NCBI GenBank assembly: GCA_015489285.1
Contig: WGAA01000294.1
Coordinates: 1 to 5,385, forward strand
DNA: 5,385 nt
From: Anaerolineae bacterium
GTDB lineage: Bacteria; Chloroflexota; Anaerolineae; JAADDB01
Direction of reading: 5' to 3'
Positions 4,550 through 5,385 of this stretch are shown piece after piece. Within the stretch, counting starts at the first letter, position 1; each line of letters begins with the position of its first letter. Below the pieces are notes generated by a model. The model saw only the letters and a program-made list of their open reading frames with translations. It had not been told where the DNA came from and did no database searches. The translations under genes were made by a program, and so were the position numbers.

Positions 4550-5385
4550 TTACCTTTTCACCAGATCCATGACGATCATCTCGTACACGTCCTCATGTCC
4601 CATGGTGACCTGGGGGTTCTCCAGCCACAAGCCCGGGCGAAAGCCGCGCCGCCAAAATTCCTCCAACCACCGTGGGTCACGGCTGAGAACGTGGATGGGG
4701 GTCGCATATCCGTCGCTCCGGGCGGACACGGCCGGTGGTTGGTGGTCGCCGATGAGTATGACCAGGGCGTTTTCATCTTCCAGGTGGAGGAGGAAATCCC
4801 CCAGCATGTTGAGGTCATAGTCGATGGCTTGCCAGTAGTTCTCCCGCAATTGAGTGAAGGGGAGGCGGTCCGTTTCCTCCGGTGCCTGGGATCCACCCCG
4901 GAAGGCGGCGGTGGCCAACGTCCTCCAGTCGTCGACGACAGGGGGCAGGGGGACCCAGGGGTAATGGGAACTCTGCGTCAGGAAGAAGAGGAACAGAGGG
5001 CCCTCGTGGTGCCGCGCGAATTCTCCAATGTACCCTAAAGTAAACTGGTCCGGCGGCGAAGGCCCCCACCCGTAAAGCGGACCGTGATAGTCCAAATCCT
5101 CGAAGGTTATCCACCGATCCGCTCCGTAGAAGCGCCGGTTCTCCTCGGTTTCCCGCGGGGAGAGCTTGCGGGTGATGGGCACCACCCACACGTAGTCATA
5201 CCCCTTGCTGTGCAGGAAGCGTCCCAGGTTAGGGTAGGGGAGGACCTGATATTTTTCGCGTAGAGCCAGATACTGGACGTGCTGGGGGATGCGCAGGCCG
5301 AACATGGCGCTGGTGTACGCCAGCCAGGAGCCCCCACCCCAGGTGGGGGATTCGCTCAGGGAGCTGACCATGTGCCATCCCCGGG
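4550..5385 (-). CDS. Sulfatase-like (alkaline phosphatase superfamily) protein, 5' end missing
   Basis: The frame is open from the right edge (first full codon at 5383) to a TAA at 4552-4550 and gives 277 residues, so this is the C-terminal part of a larger protein. The ATG at 5371 is internal: RGW precedes it in frame. Family-like motifs are ESPTWGGGSWLAYTSAMFG near the visible start, which by analogy should carry or adjoin the catalytic Ser/Thr region; YGWGPSPPDQF; TQSSHYPW; and the metal-binding GDHQPP (4750-4733 on the minus strand). These resemble membrane phospho- or sulfotransferases and hydrolases of the LTA synthase/sulfatase fold. N-terminal membrane segments would lie outside the window. 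The substrate is unknown. It is codirectional with the sigma operon, 72 bases upstream, and may or may not be functionally linked to it. Confidence 0.8.
   Translation of the reverse strand, partial: RGWHMVSSLSESPTWGGGSWLAYTSAMFGLRIPQHVQYLALREKYQVLPYPNLGRFLHSKGYDYVWVVPITRKLSPRETEENRRFYGADRWITFEDLDYHGPLYGWGPSPPDQFTLGYIGEFARHHEGPLFLFFLTQSSHYPWVPLPPVVDDWRTLATAAFRGGSQAPEETDRLPFTQLRENYWQAIDYDLNMLGDFLLHLEDENALVILIGDHQPPAVSARSDGYATPIHVLSRDPRWLEEFWRRGFRPGLWLENPQVTMGHEDVYEMIVMDLVKR

Noticed and set aside
3333..5038. Plus-strand open frames at 3333-3770 and 4595-5038
   Set aside because: Both are antisense to well-supported minus-strand genes and have no ribosome site or recognisable domain.
1..5385. 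tRNA, rRNA, CRISPR array, insertion sequence or toxin-antitoxin pair
   Set aside because: I found no cloverleaf, regularly spaced repeats, transposase motif or small paired genes on either strand.

Overview
The window is GC-rich bacterial DNA with six recognisable genes and the tail of a seventh at the left edge. The protein set suggests a Chloroflexota-type bacterium, possibly an Anaerolineae- or Thermoflexus-like thermophile: a PhoB-type regulator next to ruvA, an AGXT2-like class III aminotransferase, an ECF sigma factor with an RskA-type anti-sigma factor, and a sulfatase-fold protein with a GGGSW motif. This assignment rests on protein style only; no marker gene is present.

Left part, plus strand: the last 43 codons of an unrecognised protein (1-132) are followed by a 253-base regulatory gap that is AT-rich for this sequence. 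The gap holds a near-perfect 17-base direct repeat, an AAATTT-GTG-AAATTT palindrome and a good -10 box. Then come an OmpR/PhoB-family response regulator (386-1141), ruvA (1159-1749, TTG start, 17 bases downstream) and a class III PLP aminotransferase (1843-3147). All three point the same way with short gaps and may share a transcript. No histidine kinase, ruvC or ruvB is visible.

Right part, minus strand: a sulfatase/alkaline-phosphatase-superfamily protein (5' part beyond the right edge) ends at 4550. A sigma-70-type promoter and a 10-base perfect inverted repeat sit in the 72-base gap between it and an ECF sigma factor (4477-3914). The sigma stop overlaps the start of its membrane-anchored anti-sigma factor (3917-3129) in the sequence TTGA, a typical coupled sigma/anti-sigma operon. 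The anti-sigma gene converges on the aminotransferase gene and the two coding regions overlap by 19 bases at their 3' ends.

The gene content is mostly ordinary. The less ordinary signals are regulatory: the operator-like repeats in front of the response regulator and of the sigma factor share a CTTGGCGTR core. Smaller oddities are a four-residue insertion at the RuvA acidic pin, a four-cysteine cluster in the aminotransferase, and a possible nearly leaderless 33-codon ORF ending on the start codon of the response regulator. No RNA gene, CRISPR array, insertion sequence or clearly novel multi-gene system is visible.
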